Below, piece after piece: positions 1 through 8,950 of a DNA stretch of 64,000 nucleotides. Source of the stretch: Parahalioglobus pacificus (GTDB taxonomy: Bacteria > Pseudomonadota > Gammaproteobacteria > Pseudomonadales > Halieaceae). The stretch's first letter is position 1; every line of letters begins with the position of its first letter. The position numbers were made by a program, and so were the translations under genes. Where the stretch lies: positions 124,001 to 188,000 of the forward strand of contig NZ_BMYM01000003.1 of NCBI RefSeq assembly GCF_014652275.1, read 5' to 3'. The notes under the pieces are model-generated. The model worked only from the letters and a program-made list of their open reading frames with translations, made no database searches and was not told where the DNA came from.

Positions 1-1278
1 GATTCAGGCACGGGTGCCTCGTCACCCTTCGACCGAACGGCGCAGCACGACGCCAAGCGTGTCGCCATTCTCTCGCAGGCGGCCAAGCTCTTTAACTCCA
101 AAGGGTCGCGGGCTACCACGCTCAAAGACATCGCCGAGAGCCTGGGTCTCACCAAAACCAGCCTGTACTACTACGTTAAAACCAAAGAAGACCTGATCTA
201 CCAGTGCTACATGGCAGCGCTGGACCACCACCATGCAGTGCTCGATACCATCGACGAGCAAACGCAGGACCCGGTCGAGCAGGTGTCGCAGTTCATCCGG
301 CATTACTTCGATGCCTGGCTGGCGCCTATCGAGGGCCGCGATGTCCATCGCGCCGCCCTCTTGGAAATCGCCTCGCTGAAGCAGGACCACCGCGAACGTA
401 TTGAGGCCAGCTATATAGAAATGTTCAAGCGGCTGCGCGGCTACATACGCTCCGGCAGCACCTCAGGACAGTTTCGAGAGGTTGATGCCATATCAGCAAC
501 TCGCGCGTTAATCGGCTCCATGGAATGGGTGTTTTACTGGCTGCACCTTGTTCCTGAAGGGCAGATGCACAGCGTGGCCGACGAAGCACTGAATATTATC
601 TTCAACGGTCTCTGCCCTGCCGGGGATACTTTCGAGCCGGCTGAGCTGTCTTTCGAGCGGGTGGAGTCGGCAGCGGCTCAGGGGTTTAACCGAGCTGAGC
701 GCAATCGCATGAAGCAGGAAGCGTTCTTCAAAACGGGCACCCGCTTTTTTAACCGCGCCGGCTTCGATGGCGCCTCGCTGGACGACATCGCCGAGCACCT
801 GAACGTCTCCAAAGGGGCGTTCTATTACCACATCAAAAACAAAGAAGACCTGCTGTACAGCTGCTACAGCTACTCCCTGGATATCACCGAAGCCATTTAC
901 GAAGAAGCTGGCAGCAGTGACAGCGACGGACTGCGTAAAACCGAGCGCGCCTGCCGCGGCATTTTCCATGTGCAAAACAGTGATCAGGGACCGCTCATTC
1001 GTTACAACACCATCACATCCATTCCCCGGCAACGGCGCCAGGCACTGCTGGAACGCACGGACGCCAGTAACCGGCGCTTTGGCGATTTTCTGCGCCAGGG
1101 CATTACCGATGGCAGCGTGAGAGCGGTTAACACAGACACCGCCCAGTTCCTGATTGCCGGTGCCGTAAACGCCGCAATGGATATCAGTCTGTGGCGCCGT
1201 GTGGACGACATCGACGCTGCCGCCATCGACTATTTCGATCTTTTCTTTAACGGCCTAACACCCCGCACACCGCTGTAG
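1..1278 (+). CDS. Tandem double-domain TetR/AcrR transcriptional regulator (5' end outside window)
   Basis: The frame is open from base 1, so the true start lies upstream of the window. An ATG at 211 would cut off the first DNA-binding domain. Two TetR-type helix-turn-helix segments are visible in one chain: one at about codons 39-70 (DIAESLGLTKTSLYYYVKTK) and one at about codons 258-289 (DIAEHLNVSKGAFYYHIKNK). Each is followed by a helical ligand-binding region, so the protein is two TetR units in tandem. TetR proteins normally act as ligand-released repressors and dimerise; a fused tandem could act as a pseudo-dimer. The tesB thioesterase gene starts 20 bases downstream on the same strand, so control of acyl-CoA/lipid metabolism is a reasonable guess. 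Confidence is high for the family and low for the ligand. Confidence 0.92.
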   Translation, partial: DSGTGASSPFDRTAQHDAKRVAILSQAAKLFNSKGSRATTLKDIAESLGLTKTSLYYYVKTKEDLIYQCYMAALDHHHAVLDTIDEQTQDPVEQVSQFIRHYFDAWLAPIEGRDVHRAALLEIASLKQDHRERIEASYIEMFKRLRGYIRSGSTSGQFREVDAISATRALIGSMEWVFYWLHLVPEGQMHSVADEALNIIFNGLCPAGDTFEPAELSFERVESAAAQGFNRAERNRMKQEAFFKTGTRFFNRAGFDGASLDDIAEHLNVSKGAFYYHIKNKEDLLYSCYSYSLDITEAIYEEAGSSDSDGLRKTERACRGIFHVQNSDQGPLIRYNTITSIPRQRRQALLERTDASNRRFGDFLRQGITDGSVRAVNTDTAQFLIAGAVNAAMDISLWRRVDDIDAAAIDYFDLFFNGLTPRTPL

Positions 1279-1298
1279 GCCAACCACGGAGTATTGCT

Positions 1299-2159
1299 GT
1301 GCCAGCTGATCTGGAGAAGCTCCTCACTTATCTGGAAGTGGAGCGCATCGACAAATACCTGTTTGTCGGTAATAGCCCTTCACAACCCAAACGCATTTTC
1401 GGCGGGCAGGTGCTCGCCCAATCACTGAATGCGGCAACCCGCTCAGTGGAGAGCGACCGCATCGCGCATTCCATGCATGCCTACTTCATGCGGCCCGGCG
1501 ATCCGAACAAGCAAATCGTGTTTGAAGTAGATCCTATCCGTGATGGACGCAGCTTCACGACTCGCCGCGTAGTCGCAAAGCAAGACGCCAAGGCGATTTT
1601 CAGCACATCGGTGTCGTTTCAGGTGGCCGAGGAGGGGCTACAGCATCAGGCGCAGATGCCCGATGTGCCACCGCCAGAGGACGTGGAGTCTGACGTGGAT
1701 TTCTGGGCGCGCATGGCGAAGGAAAACCCCGATAAGATAAAGCCGATCACACCGCCTGCGATTGAGCGGCGCAACATCACCCGGCGCGACTACCTGGACC
1801 CGCAGCCAGCGGATCCTGTGCAGCATATGTGGTTCAAGGCGCCCGCTGGCCTGGGTGACGAACTCAACCAGCACCAAACCGTGTTGACCTACATATCCGA
1901 CTTTGGGCTGCTGGGTGCTGCAACCCTACCGCACCCCTATACCGGCATGAGCAGGGATCTGCAGGCGGCGAGCCTGGACCACGCGATCTGGTTTCACCGG
2001 CCGTTCCGCGCCGACGAGTACCTGCTCTACACCATGGACAGCACCTGTGCCCATGGCGGACGCGGCTTCAGTCGCGGTATGTTCTTTACCCAATCGGGGG
2101 AACTTGTGGCCTCCACGGTACAGGAAGCCCTGATCAGGGTGCGCAGCGGCAACAGCTAG
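1299..2159 (+). CDS. tesB: Acyl-CoA thioesterase II (TesB family)
   Basis: 286 aa, GTG start with GGAG about eight bases upstream. It hydrolyses acyl-CoA to free fatty acid and CoA in the cytoplasm. The double hot-dog fold family is clear from the N-terminal FGGQVLAQ segment and the C-terminal SLDHAIWFHRP and STVQEALIR segments. By alignment from memory with E. coli TesB, D201 corresponds to Asp204 and Q275 to Gln278, while Ser225 sits where E. coli has Thr228. Length matches the family (286 in E. coli). It directly follows the double TetR gene and is probably co-transcribed with it. Confidence 0.95.
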   Translation: MPADLEKLLTYLEVERIDKYLFVGNSPSQPKRIFGGQVLAQSLNAATRSVESDRIAHSMHAYFMRPGDPNKQIVFEVDPIRDGRSFTTRRVVAKQDAKAIFSTSVSFQVAEEGLQHQAQMPDVPPPEDVESDVDFWARMAKENPDKIKPITPPAIERRNITRRDYLDPQPADPVQHMWFKAPAGLGDELNQHQTVLTYISDFGLLGAATLPHPYTGMSRDLQAASLDHAIWFHRPFRADEYLLYTMDSTCAHGGRGFSRGMFFTQSGELVASTVQEALIRVRSGNS

Positions 2160-2161
2160 CA

Positions 2162-2341
2162 TCACTCCTCTTTATGCGCCGAGTTGCAGAGAGAACGTGC
2201 AAGCGCTGTCCGAATACCGCGTTGGGAATCGCTGTTCAGGCAGCGTAACTCGGCAACGGCCAACTCCCTGTGCTGGAACAACCGCTCCAACACGGTGACC
2301 GAGACCTCCAATTGCACTGTGCTAACGCCTTTAGTGCTCAT
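2162..2341 (-). CDS. Small conserved-looking hypothetical protein (59 aa)
   Basis: A 59-aa frame starts with ATG at 2341, nine bases after the stop of the Fur-box-controlled gene upstream, and ends just before the convergent tesB stop. The sequence is compact and amphipathic: LEVSVTVLERLF in the first third, then AVAELRCLNSDSQRGIRTAL, ending in SLCNSAHKEE. The alternating Leu/Val/Arg pattern and two Cys residues look like a real protein rather than random translation. No function can be named. A role tied to iron starvation is inferred only from its place in the unit. The Shine-Dalgarno sequence is weak, so translation may be coupled to the gene upstream. Confidence 0.5.
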   Translation of the reverse strand: MSTKGVSTVQLEVSVTVLERLFQHRELAVAELRCLNSDSQRGIRTALARSLCNSAHKEE

Positions 2342-2350
2342 GGCCCGCGC

Positions 2351-2764
2351 TCAATGCACTGGCTGGGCGTGCGGCGCACTCACCCATTGAGTTAGCCGTT
2401 TGCAGGCTGCAAGAATAATCTCTCGCGGCCCACCAACTGTCAGCGCACTGCCAAGGCGCTGAACACTGGCCTCTACGAGGGAGTTCACCGCACGGGTATC
2501 TTCCAAACCATTGAGCACACCGGCCATTAATACGCAGGCGTCGCTATAGCGCTCTATAGCTCTGTGCTCCAGCACGCCAGCCTGCGTTAGCGCAATATCG
2601 GCGGCCTCAAGAGCCGCCCCCGCATGGCGCAGGGCCTGATAGGGCTCACCCTGCTCCTGGTACAGGATCGCTGTGGCGTACGCCCGTTCCCAAACTGAGT
2701 CGATAGCGGCCGGTTGCTCGCACAGCCAGGCCCGGTGCCGTGCGCATAAAAAACCCTGGGTCAT
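2351..2764 (-). CDS. Hypothetical helical protein under a Fur box
   Basis: 137 aa from an ATG at 2764 preceded by AGAGGTGATGTG, which supplies a Shine-Dalgarno sequence. The frame could be extended upstream, but that would run through the Fur box at 2809-2823, so the short form is chosen. The protein is soluble and mostly helical. Its N-terminus is Cys/His/Trp-rich (FLCARHRAWLCEQP) and is followed by TPR-like helices (WERAYATAILYQEQGEPYQA, then HAGAALEAADIAL). I do not recognise the family. Similar small helical proteins sit beside Fur-controlled sodA/fumC loci in pseudomonads, but that resemblance is from memory and weak. The perfect Fur box 45 bases upstream of the start predicts expression when iron is scarce. 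Confidence 0.75.
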   Translation of the reverse strand: MTQGFLCARHRAWLCEQPAAIDSVWERAYATAILYQEQGEPYQALRHAGAALEAADIALTQAGVLEHRAIERYSDACVLMAGVLNGLEDTRAVNSLVEASVQRLGSALTVGGPREIILAACKRLTQWVSAPHAQPVH

Positions 2765-2808
2765 CACATCACCTCTTATTCTTCCTGCATTAGATGGGAC
2801 TACATTAA

Positions 2809-2823
2809 TGATAATAATTATCA
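2809..2823 (-). promoter_or_regulatory. Fur box (perfect 7-1-7 inverted repeat)
   Basis: TGATAATAATTATCA has two 7-base arms that pair perfectly around one central base, the core form of the Fur operator. It lies 45 bases upstream of the start at 2764. There is no plus-strand gene nearby, so the minus-strand pair (2764-2351 and 2341-2162) is the target. The fur gene itself is in this window at 30379-30816. Confidence 0.88.
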
Positions 2824-3063
2824 TTTTCAAGTAGTAAGTACAAGAGGACATCTCCCATCCGCAGAAGGGCGCACTCTGCTGCGCGTTCAGGGTTCTCGGC
2901 GCACGGAGATCATGGCGATGGATCTGTGGAGCCAGTGCCCCCGCGTAGCTGCAGTCAGCAATCTGTCTCAGAATCACTAAGGCGATGGACCAAAACGCCG
3001 ACACCTACAGAACGGCTGACAGCATCTCACAGACGTATGGACTGCGCCGTCAAGGTGCAACGC

Positions 3064-5076
3064 TCAATTCTTCTTTGCTTGCTGCACTAATGAGTATTTA
3101 CCCTGCAGGTTCTTATAAACGAGAGCATTCCAGACCTCGCCATCGTCGAGTCTGTAAGTAACATCGTAGTTCATACCACTCACCACTTGGGCTCGCACGT
3201 CCAATATGCTTTGCAAAGTTGCAGGTGTTTTCAGTTGGCCGATAGCGAAAGCGACCACCTCTTCGACGCGCTCGTCGACTTCAACCGCCTGGTACCCCCC
3301 CACAACTCTCTCGGTATCGCGCGCCATTCTCGGCTCCTCGTTTAGATGAACAGCTCCACGATAGACGACTCCGCGTACTGCAATATCTTTGAGTCGCATC
3401 GAAGGAATCTCGAGCGGATGTTCTTCAAGTATTGTGAAATTGGCCACCTTCCCCGGCTCCAGTGAGCCGATCTCAGACTCCAAGTTGAGGGCTCTGGCCG
3501 CATCAATTGTGATTGCCTTCAGTGCGGCATACACCGATATTCGTTGGTCCTGTGTTAACAAGTTACCCTGTGACGTTGAACGGTTAGCCGCTGTCCAGGC
3601 AAGCGTCAACGGCTCAACTGGTGCCATTGAAAAGTCGGAGTGGAAGGACACAGGAATATCGCGGTCCGTCAGGAGTCTCAGCGCCACGAGGTTCTCCGCT
3701 CTTTCACGACCCAGGCCATACTCTGCATACTTGTCTGCCAGTGCCCATAGGTAATACGGGTTAACTGACGCCTCCATTCCCAAAGCCGCCATCATCTCGG
3801 TCATATCGTCTGTAAAATAGCCCATGTGGTGTAAGGTAAACCGATGATTGTCCCTGGGATTCTCGGACTGCAGCCGCCATACGTTGTCAATGACCATCTG
3901 TTGACCGAGGTCACCGTTGGCGTGCACGTGAATTTTATAGCCGTTGTCCCAGTACATCTCGACCTGCTCACCGAATAACGGGAGGGGTGTCATCCACTCA
4001 CCCTCGTGGCCGTCGGTGTACCCATCCTTCATTTGCATGAGTTGCGAGTAAATCGCCCCATCAGCGAATAACTTCACTTGCTTGGGCAGGAATTTTACGT
4101 TTTTTGTGTTGTACTCTTCGGTAGTTGAAAGCGTCTCAATGAAGTCCAGGGCTTCCTGATTACCACCCTTCATGGCGTAAAGCTGCGTGCCACTGGGTAT
4201 CAAATAAACGTCATACGGTGGAGTTTTCTTCATTTCCGCCAAAAGGAGAGCCAGTTCTGTTTCAAAATCTGAGCTTGGGAAACCGGGCTCTGCGATGGTC
4301 GTAACGCCATTATCTTGCAAGAGTTCCGTCATCACGGATAGGCCCTTACGATATTTTTCAGGCTCCAGAAGCACTGGCGCCATCGCTGGAACCAAAGCCA
4401 ACCAGCCGCCTTCGTAGAAGTGGCCTCGCGCCCAATCAACTTGCGGATTGCCAGCAAAGTCTTCTTCTTTTACCCCCAATGCATGAATCGCCGCATCGTT
4501 CAAAAATATTTCGTGAAACGATCGATGTATCACGCCTACGGGTTTATCGCCAGCTATCTCATTGAGGAGGTCTCGCGACAGTGAGCCATGCCACAATTGG
4601 TGATAGCCCCAGATGAAGTAAAGCTCATCTGCTGAAGCGTTCCCTTGAATGGATTCGGTAATTCGTTGACGAAATTCTTTTTCTCCAGCGACTCCCCTCT
4701 TCACTCCGGATGGCAGCTTCCAGTCATACGGCGCAATAATCTCGTTTTGAAGCATCACTGCAGCCAGGGACGGGTGAAGGTGGGGCTCGATAAAGCCAGG
4801 CATTAACGTCGCACCCTCCAAATCGTACTCATCCGCACTGCTGCCTACACGCTGCCTGGCATCCTTGAGTGTGCCAACGAATACGATTTGGCCACTTTCC
4901 TCGATGAGAGCTTCTGCAACGTAAGGTGCATCTCCAGTCATCGTAAGTATGTGACCATTGTGGTAGATGGTAGCGTTCGCAGATTCACTCGTTGCACTTT
5001 GCTGAACCGCAACAGAGTCACATACGAAGACGGTCAGCATACAGGCAAAGAAAACTGCTATTGGCGTGGTTTTCAT
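3064..5076 (-). CDS. Secreted amidohydrolase, YtcJ-like (amidohydrolase 3 family)
   Basis: 670 aa from the ATG at 5076, chosen because GAGG lies eight bases upstream; a GTG at 5085 would overlap that site. An N-terminal hydrophobic stretch (IAVFFACMLTVFVCDSVA) is a likely signal peptide, so the enzyme is probably periplasmic. Metal-binding features of the amidohydrolase superfamily are visible: HLH in GFIEPHLHPS at about residue 100, the HVHANGD segment near the middle, LHHMGYF, and the late Asp in SFHSDFSMAP. The C-terminal beta-sandwich sequence SLEPGKVANFTIL is typical. The family cleaves N-substituted formamides and related amides; the substrate here is unknown. It stands alone, with over 200 bases on each side. 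Confidence 0.85.
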   Translation of the reverse strand: MKTTPIAVFFACMLTVFVCDSVAVQQSATSESANATIYHNGHILTMTGDAPYVAEALIEESGQIVFVGTLKDARQRVGSSADEYDLEGATLMPGFIEPHLHPSLAAVMLQNEIIAPYDWKLPSGVKRGVAGEKEFRQRITESIQGNASADELYFIWGYHQLWHGSLSRDLLNEIAGDKPVGVIHRSFHEIFLNDAAIHALGVKEEDFAGNPQVDWARGHFYEGGWLALVPAMAPVLLEPEKYRKGLSVMTELLQDNGVTTIAEPGFPSSDFETELALLLAEMKKTPPYDVYLIPSGTQLYAMKGGNQEALDFIETLSTTEEYNTKNVKFLPKQVKLFADGAIYSQLMQMKDGYTDGHEGEWMTPLPLFGEQVEMYWDNGYKIHVHANGDLGQQMVIDNVWRLQSENPRDNHRFTLHHMGYFTDDMTEMMAALGMEASVNPYYLWALADKYAEYGLGRERAENLVALRLLTDRDIPVSFHSDFSMAPVEPLTLAWTAANRSTSQGNLLTQDQRISVYAALKAITIDAARALNLESEIGSLEPGKVANFTILEEHPLEIPSMRLKDIAVRGVVYRGAVHLNEEPRMARDTERVVGGYQAVEVDERVEEVVAFAIGQLKTPATLQSILDVRAQVVSGMNYDVTYRLDDGEVWNALVYKNLQGKYSLVQQAKKN

Positions 5077-5327
5077 ATCGCGCACCTCAAACCTTACTTT
5101 TACGGATTAGTGAAAATCTCTCGCGAGATAAATAGAATTTTTTAAAACGTGTAGGTTAACTGTGAGTTGCCCAATTACAGTATTAGATAAGCGAGACGGT
5201 GAGGGCCGGAAACGGCGTGTTGTCGTGGTCCTGACCAAAACGATTAACCCCCGCGTGACCACTTGTATCTGTCTGACTCACGGCTCCCTTTCGCGTAACC
5301 CAAAAGTTACACGTGGTGCTTAACGCA

Positions 5328-6995
5328 TTAGCCTATCAGGAGCATCATTGGTCCAGCGACCATGAGTAACACGTTGCCGAATGCATAGGTGCCTGCGTAA
5401 CCTATAGCGGGTACTGCACTTTTGGCCTCGGCAGTCACGACACTGAGTGATGCACCACTGGTCATGGCCCCCGTTAACGCACCCATTAAAATCGCGGGGT
5501 TCAACTTGAGGACACGTGCCCCTATAAAGTAGGCAACTAAAATTGGCACTACAGTAATGGCTATACCGGCAACAATTAACGAAGGTCCGGATGACGCCAA
5601 CGTCTCTATGAAGCTCCCGCCTGCCTGTAGGCCAACACCGGCCATGAATAGCAACAAACCAAATTCCATTAGCCACCAGCCAGTAGCTTCTGGCAACCTG
5701 CCAAAAGTGGGCCTGACACTGTGCATGTAACCGATCACCAACCCAGCCGTGAGCAAGCCGCCCGCATTCCCTAAACCGATTTCAACCCCTGCAATATGAA
5801 ACGAGACTAGCCCTATCAGTACTCCTGCAGATATACCGAGTGCGAAAGTTAGCATGTCTGTCTCACGAAGATCCGCCTCGATGTGTCCCATAAACTTTCC
5901 GAGACTCACCAAATTTTCTTTTTTGCCCACCACATGCAATACATCGCCCTTCTTGAGTTCAAGCTGGGCGTGATGAGGCAACTCAACCCCCTGACGTAAA
6001 ACCTTGCGCACGATGGCTCGAAACGCCTTGGGAATATCGAGCTCAAATAATGTCTTACCGTATGCTGCAGCGTTTGTTACGACAACCGTGCGGGTCTCTT
6101 GAATCTCAGAGATATCCCAATCTAAAGGCACCTCAGGGCCGATCTCTTGCACATCCGTTGAGAACAACTCGCGCGGCGCAATCAGTTCAAGCAAATCACC
6201 GTGCTGCAAAAAATCCTGGCTCCCGAGTGTCAGCTCTTTACCGTTACGAAGAACGGTAGCAACCGGTAATAGGCTCCCGTATTTTTCCCGTAACTGCTTA
6301 ACCGGTAAATCTGTAAAAGGAGCGTTCTCGACGCGGTAACGACGCGTGGTGATGTTGATTGGATTGCGGCGATCTGACGGAGAATGTTCAAGAGCGCGGC
6401 ACTCAGCCTCCAGGTCTATACCGAGCCACCTTGGCAAGTACCTGATGAGAGTGATCAGACCAGTCAAACCGAAAATGTAGGTAATCGCGTAGGCGCTCGC
6501 GATATTGCCTATGATATCGTCGGGCAAGTAACCGGGCGGCATCGTTATACTCGCGTCGCGAACCGCATCTTGAGCCGCCGCCAGTGTAGGAGAACTTGTC
6601 AATCCACCCGCAAGCAACCCGGCGGCAACACCGGGTTGCATATCCAGCATGCGCGATGCACAGAAGGCCACTGTTACCGCGCACAAAGCAACAACGAGCG
6701 ATACGGCAAAATATTTGAAACCGTCAGCCTTGAGAGCGCTAAAAAAACGAGGGCCAGCTTGATAGCCCACCGAGAAAATGAAGAGTGCGAAACCGAGTGC
6801 TTGGTCTGCTTTCGAAATCCTAAGCCCCTCATGGCCGAAAACGATACCGGCGAACAAAACCCCGGCAACTGGGCCTAGAGTGAATCCGGCAACATTGATG
6901 CGACCTATCACATACCCCAAAAAAAGCAGGGTAAAAAGCAAAAGAACAGGTTGCGCACGCAGGAATTCAATCAAGACGTCAAACACAGCACCCAC
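5328..6995 (-). CDS. AspT/YidE/YbjL-family transporter with RCK_C (TrkA-C) domains
   Basis: 555 aa, GTG start at 6995 behind GGAAGGAAG. Two membrane halves of about five to six helices each flank a cytosolic section at about residues 200-380 that carries two RCK_C-like domains (RNGKELTLGSQDFLQHGDLL and KKGDVLHVVGKKENLVSLG). This is the layout of the aspartate:alanine exchanger family and its YidE/YbjL relatives. The glycine-rich duplicated motifs GGLTSSPTLAAAQ and GAMTSGASLSVVTAEAKS match the family. The transported substrate is unknown. It lies between the amidohydrolase and the arylsulfatase on the same strand, with intergenic gaps over 100 bases, so it is probably transcribed separately. 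Confidence 0.88.
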   Translation of the reverse strand: MGAVFDVLIEFLRAQPVLLLFTLLFLGYVIGRINVAGFTLGPVAGVLFAGIVFGHEGLRISKADQALGFALFIFSVGYQAGPRFFSALKADGFKYFAVSLVVALCAVTVAFCASRMLDMQPGVAAGLLAGGLTSSPTLAAAQDAVRDASITMPPGYLPDDIIGNIASAYAITYIFGLTGLITLIRYLPRWLGIDLEAECRALEHSPSDRRNPINITTRRYRVENAPFTDLPVKQLREKYGSLLPVATVLRNGKELTLGSQDFLQHGDLLELIAPRELFSTDVQEIGPEVPLDWDISEIQETRTVVVTNAAAYGKTLFELDIPKAFRAIVRKVLRQGVELPHHAQLELKKGDVLHVVGKKENLVSLGKFMGHIEADLRETDMLTFALGISAGVLIGLVSFHIAGVEIGLGNAGGLLTAGLVIGYMHSVRPTFGRLPEATGWWLMEFGLLLFMAGVGLQAGGSFIETLASSGPSLIVAGIAITVVPILVAYFIGARVLKLNPAILMGALTGAMTSGASLSVVTAEAKSAVPAIGYAGTYAFGNVLLMVAGPMMLLIG

Positions 6996-7114
6996 ACCTT
7001 CCTTCCATGCACAGTGACTGCAATAGCTGATAGCCTCTATGAACTAATGTGCACTGCAACGGTGGCACAAACGCCCGGAGGTTGCTCAGTACAAACCATC
7101 CGGGCTCTTATTGG

Positions 7115-8695
7115 TCACTGACGAGGCTTGTTGATGAACTCGTCCACCACATTCGACATATCGAATGTTTTACCACCTTGAACAGGGGGGTACTCCGCTA
7201 AGGTTTGCAAATGCTGCCCCATGAGCTCTCCCATTGGCTGCATCAGCCAAGAGACTTTCTGCAGAAGATGACCGAAGGAATCCGAGCTATCGTAAGATTC
7301 ATAGGGGTCCATACGGATGTTGAACACCAAGGGCACCGTCCTTGGAATGACGTTAGCGTAATAGTCCTCTTTCGTTGAAAAATGAAACTTCCAAGGCCCC
7401 ATACGGACAGCGGTTAACTTACTTTCGTAATAGTGAAAGATATGGTCACGACTTGAGCCGGCCTGTTCGCCCATCCAGTAGTTCAGGTTATTAATGCCAT
7501 CTATATATTGCTTCTTCTCTTTCATAACTTTTTCGGCAACGTCTGGAACGCCAGCAGCAGCAGATAAAGTGGTGAACAAGTCCTGATGGGCCTGAATACC
7601 GGATAATTTTGTTCCGGCGGGTATTTCGCCAGGCCAGCGGACCATAAGTGGCACACGGACACCGCCTTCGTACGTCGTCATTTTCTCACCACGGAATGGC
7701 GTAGTAGCCCCATGAGGCCAAGAAGAGTGTTCTGGGCCATTATCGGTTGAATAGACAACGATCGTATCGTCACTCAATCCGTGTTGATCCAACCAGTCCA
7801 AAACGATCCCCATGTCGTGATCGTGCTGCATCATGCCTGCACCGTGGTAATCAGCCTCACTGGTTATCGTTTCCACTTTCTCGAGCCAGCCATTGTCAAT
7901 GCGTGTGTAAAGGTGCATTCGACTTGTATTGAGCCAAACAAAGAAAGGTTCCTCTGCTTCTTTAGCGTCATTCATAAATCGCAAGGCTTTGGGAATGACC
8001 TCTCCAGCATCGAAATTTTTCATCCTCTCTTGTGTTAGAGGGCCAGTATCCTCAATCGTCTGCTTCCCGACGCGACCGAATCTTGGGTGCTTTGTTGAGT
8101 CAGATTTAGTTGACGCGAACGAGTGGATAACACCACGCGTTCCAAATTTCGCCTCATAGCTCTCTAAGTCGCCGGAGTAGGCTTTCGCGAAATTCTGGTA
8201 ATCGCGTTGTTCTGATTCTTCTTGCGTATTTAAGTGGTACAAATTGCCGAAGAATTCGTCGAAGCCATGCACCGTTGGTAAATGTTCATTACGATCACCG
8301 AGATGATTCTTGCCAAAGTGCCCGGTTCGGTAACCTTGTGCCTTCATCACTTCAGCCAGTGAAGGCGATTCTTTCTGCAAACCCAACGCATCGCCGGGCT
8401 GCCCTACCGTTGTCATCCCAGATCGTATGGGATACTGACCTGTGATAAAGGCAGCTCGTCCGGCTGTGCAAGAGGGCTGAGCGTAATGATCGGTGAAAAG
8501 AACACCTTCGTCGGCGATCCTATCAATGTTGGGAGTGCGGTATCCCATGACGCCGTGATTGTATGAGCTTAGATTTGACCAACCTATATCGTCACCCCAT
8601 ATGACCAGGATATTAGGCGATTTCCCTTGTGCAAATGTAGCAACGCCCATTAGAGCGATCATCGTCAATACTCGAGTTCCTGCCTGAAAATTCAT
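7115..8695 (-). CDS. Secreted arylsulfatase (type I, formylglycine-dependent)
   Basis: 526 aa. The ATG at 8695 is chosen because AAGGA lies six to seven bases upstream. A signal peptide ([16 protein letters not shown]) points to export. Sulfatase signatures are clear: the first metal-binding pair in [12 protein letters not shown] (Asp35/Asp36), the formylglycine motif SCTAGR with Cys76 and Arg80 (Ala in place of the usual Pro), [10 protein letters not shown], and [12 protein letters not shown] for the second metal ligands. It hydrolyses sulfate esters, plausibly from algal or sulfated organic compounds. The formylglycine-generating enzyme it needs is not in the window. No operon partner is evident. 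Confidence 0.93.
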   Translation of the reverse strand: MNFQAGTRVLTMIALMGVATFAQGKSPNILVIWGDDIGWSNLSSYNHGVMGYRTPNIDRIADEGVLFTDHYAQPSCTAGRAAFITGQYPIRSGMTTVGQPGDALGLQKESPSLAEVMKAQGYRTGHFGKNHLGDRNEHLPTVHGFDEFFGNLYHLNTQEESEQRDYQNFAKAYSGDLESYEAKFGTRGVIHSFASTKSDSTKHPRFGRVGKQTIEDTGPLTQERMKNFDAGEVIPKALRFMNDAKEAEEPFFVWLNTSRMHLYTRIDNGWLEKVETITSEADYHGAGMMQHDHDMGIVLDWLDQHGLSDDTIVVYSTDNGPEHSSWPHGATTPFRGEKMTTYEGGVRVPLMVRWPGEIPAGTKLSGIQAHQDLFTTLSAAAGVPDVAEKVMKEKKQYIDGINNLNYWMGEQAGSSRDHIFHYYESKLTAVRMGPWKFHFSTKEDYYANVIPRTVPLVFNIRMDPYESYDSSDSFGHLLQKVSWLMQPMGELMGQHLQTLAEYPPVQGGKTFDMSNVVDEFINKPRQ

Positions 8696-8950
8696 ACGCA
8701 ATCCTTACCTATGATTTTGGTTTCTTGTTCAAAGCAACGAAAGTTTGCCCACTGGAGTGAGCTTGACCTCAAGTTTAGTCTATCTTCTCCATTATGCTGG
8801 CATAATTGTTACATTTACGGCACTCTCACAACGCTGTCGCATCGACGTGCATCTCACAATGTCGCACGCTTGGGTCATGTTAACGTCCGGCATACTTTCC
8901 TATTGCCCATCGAGAAGAAAATAATCGAAGAACATAGCAGCTGAGTCTCC

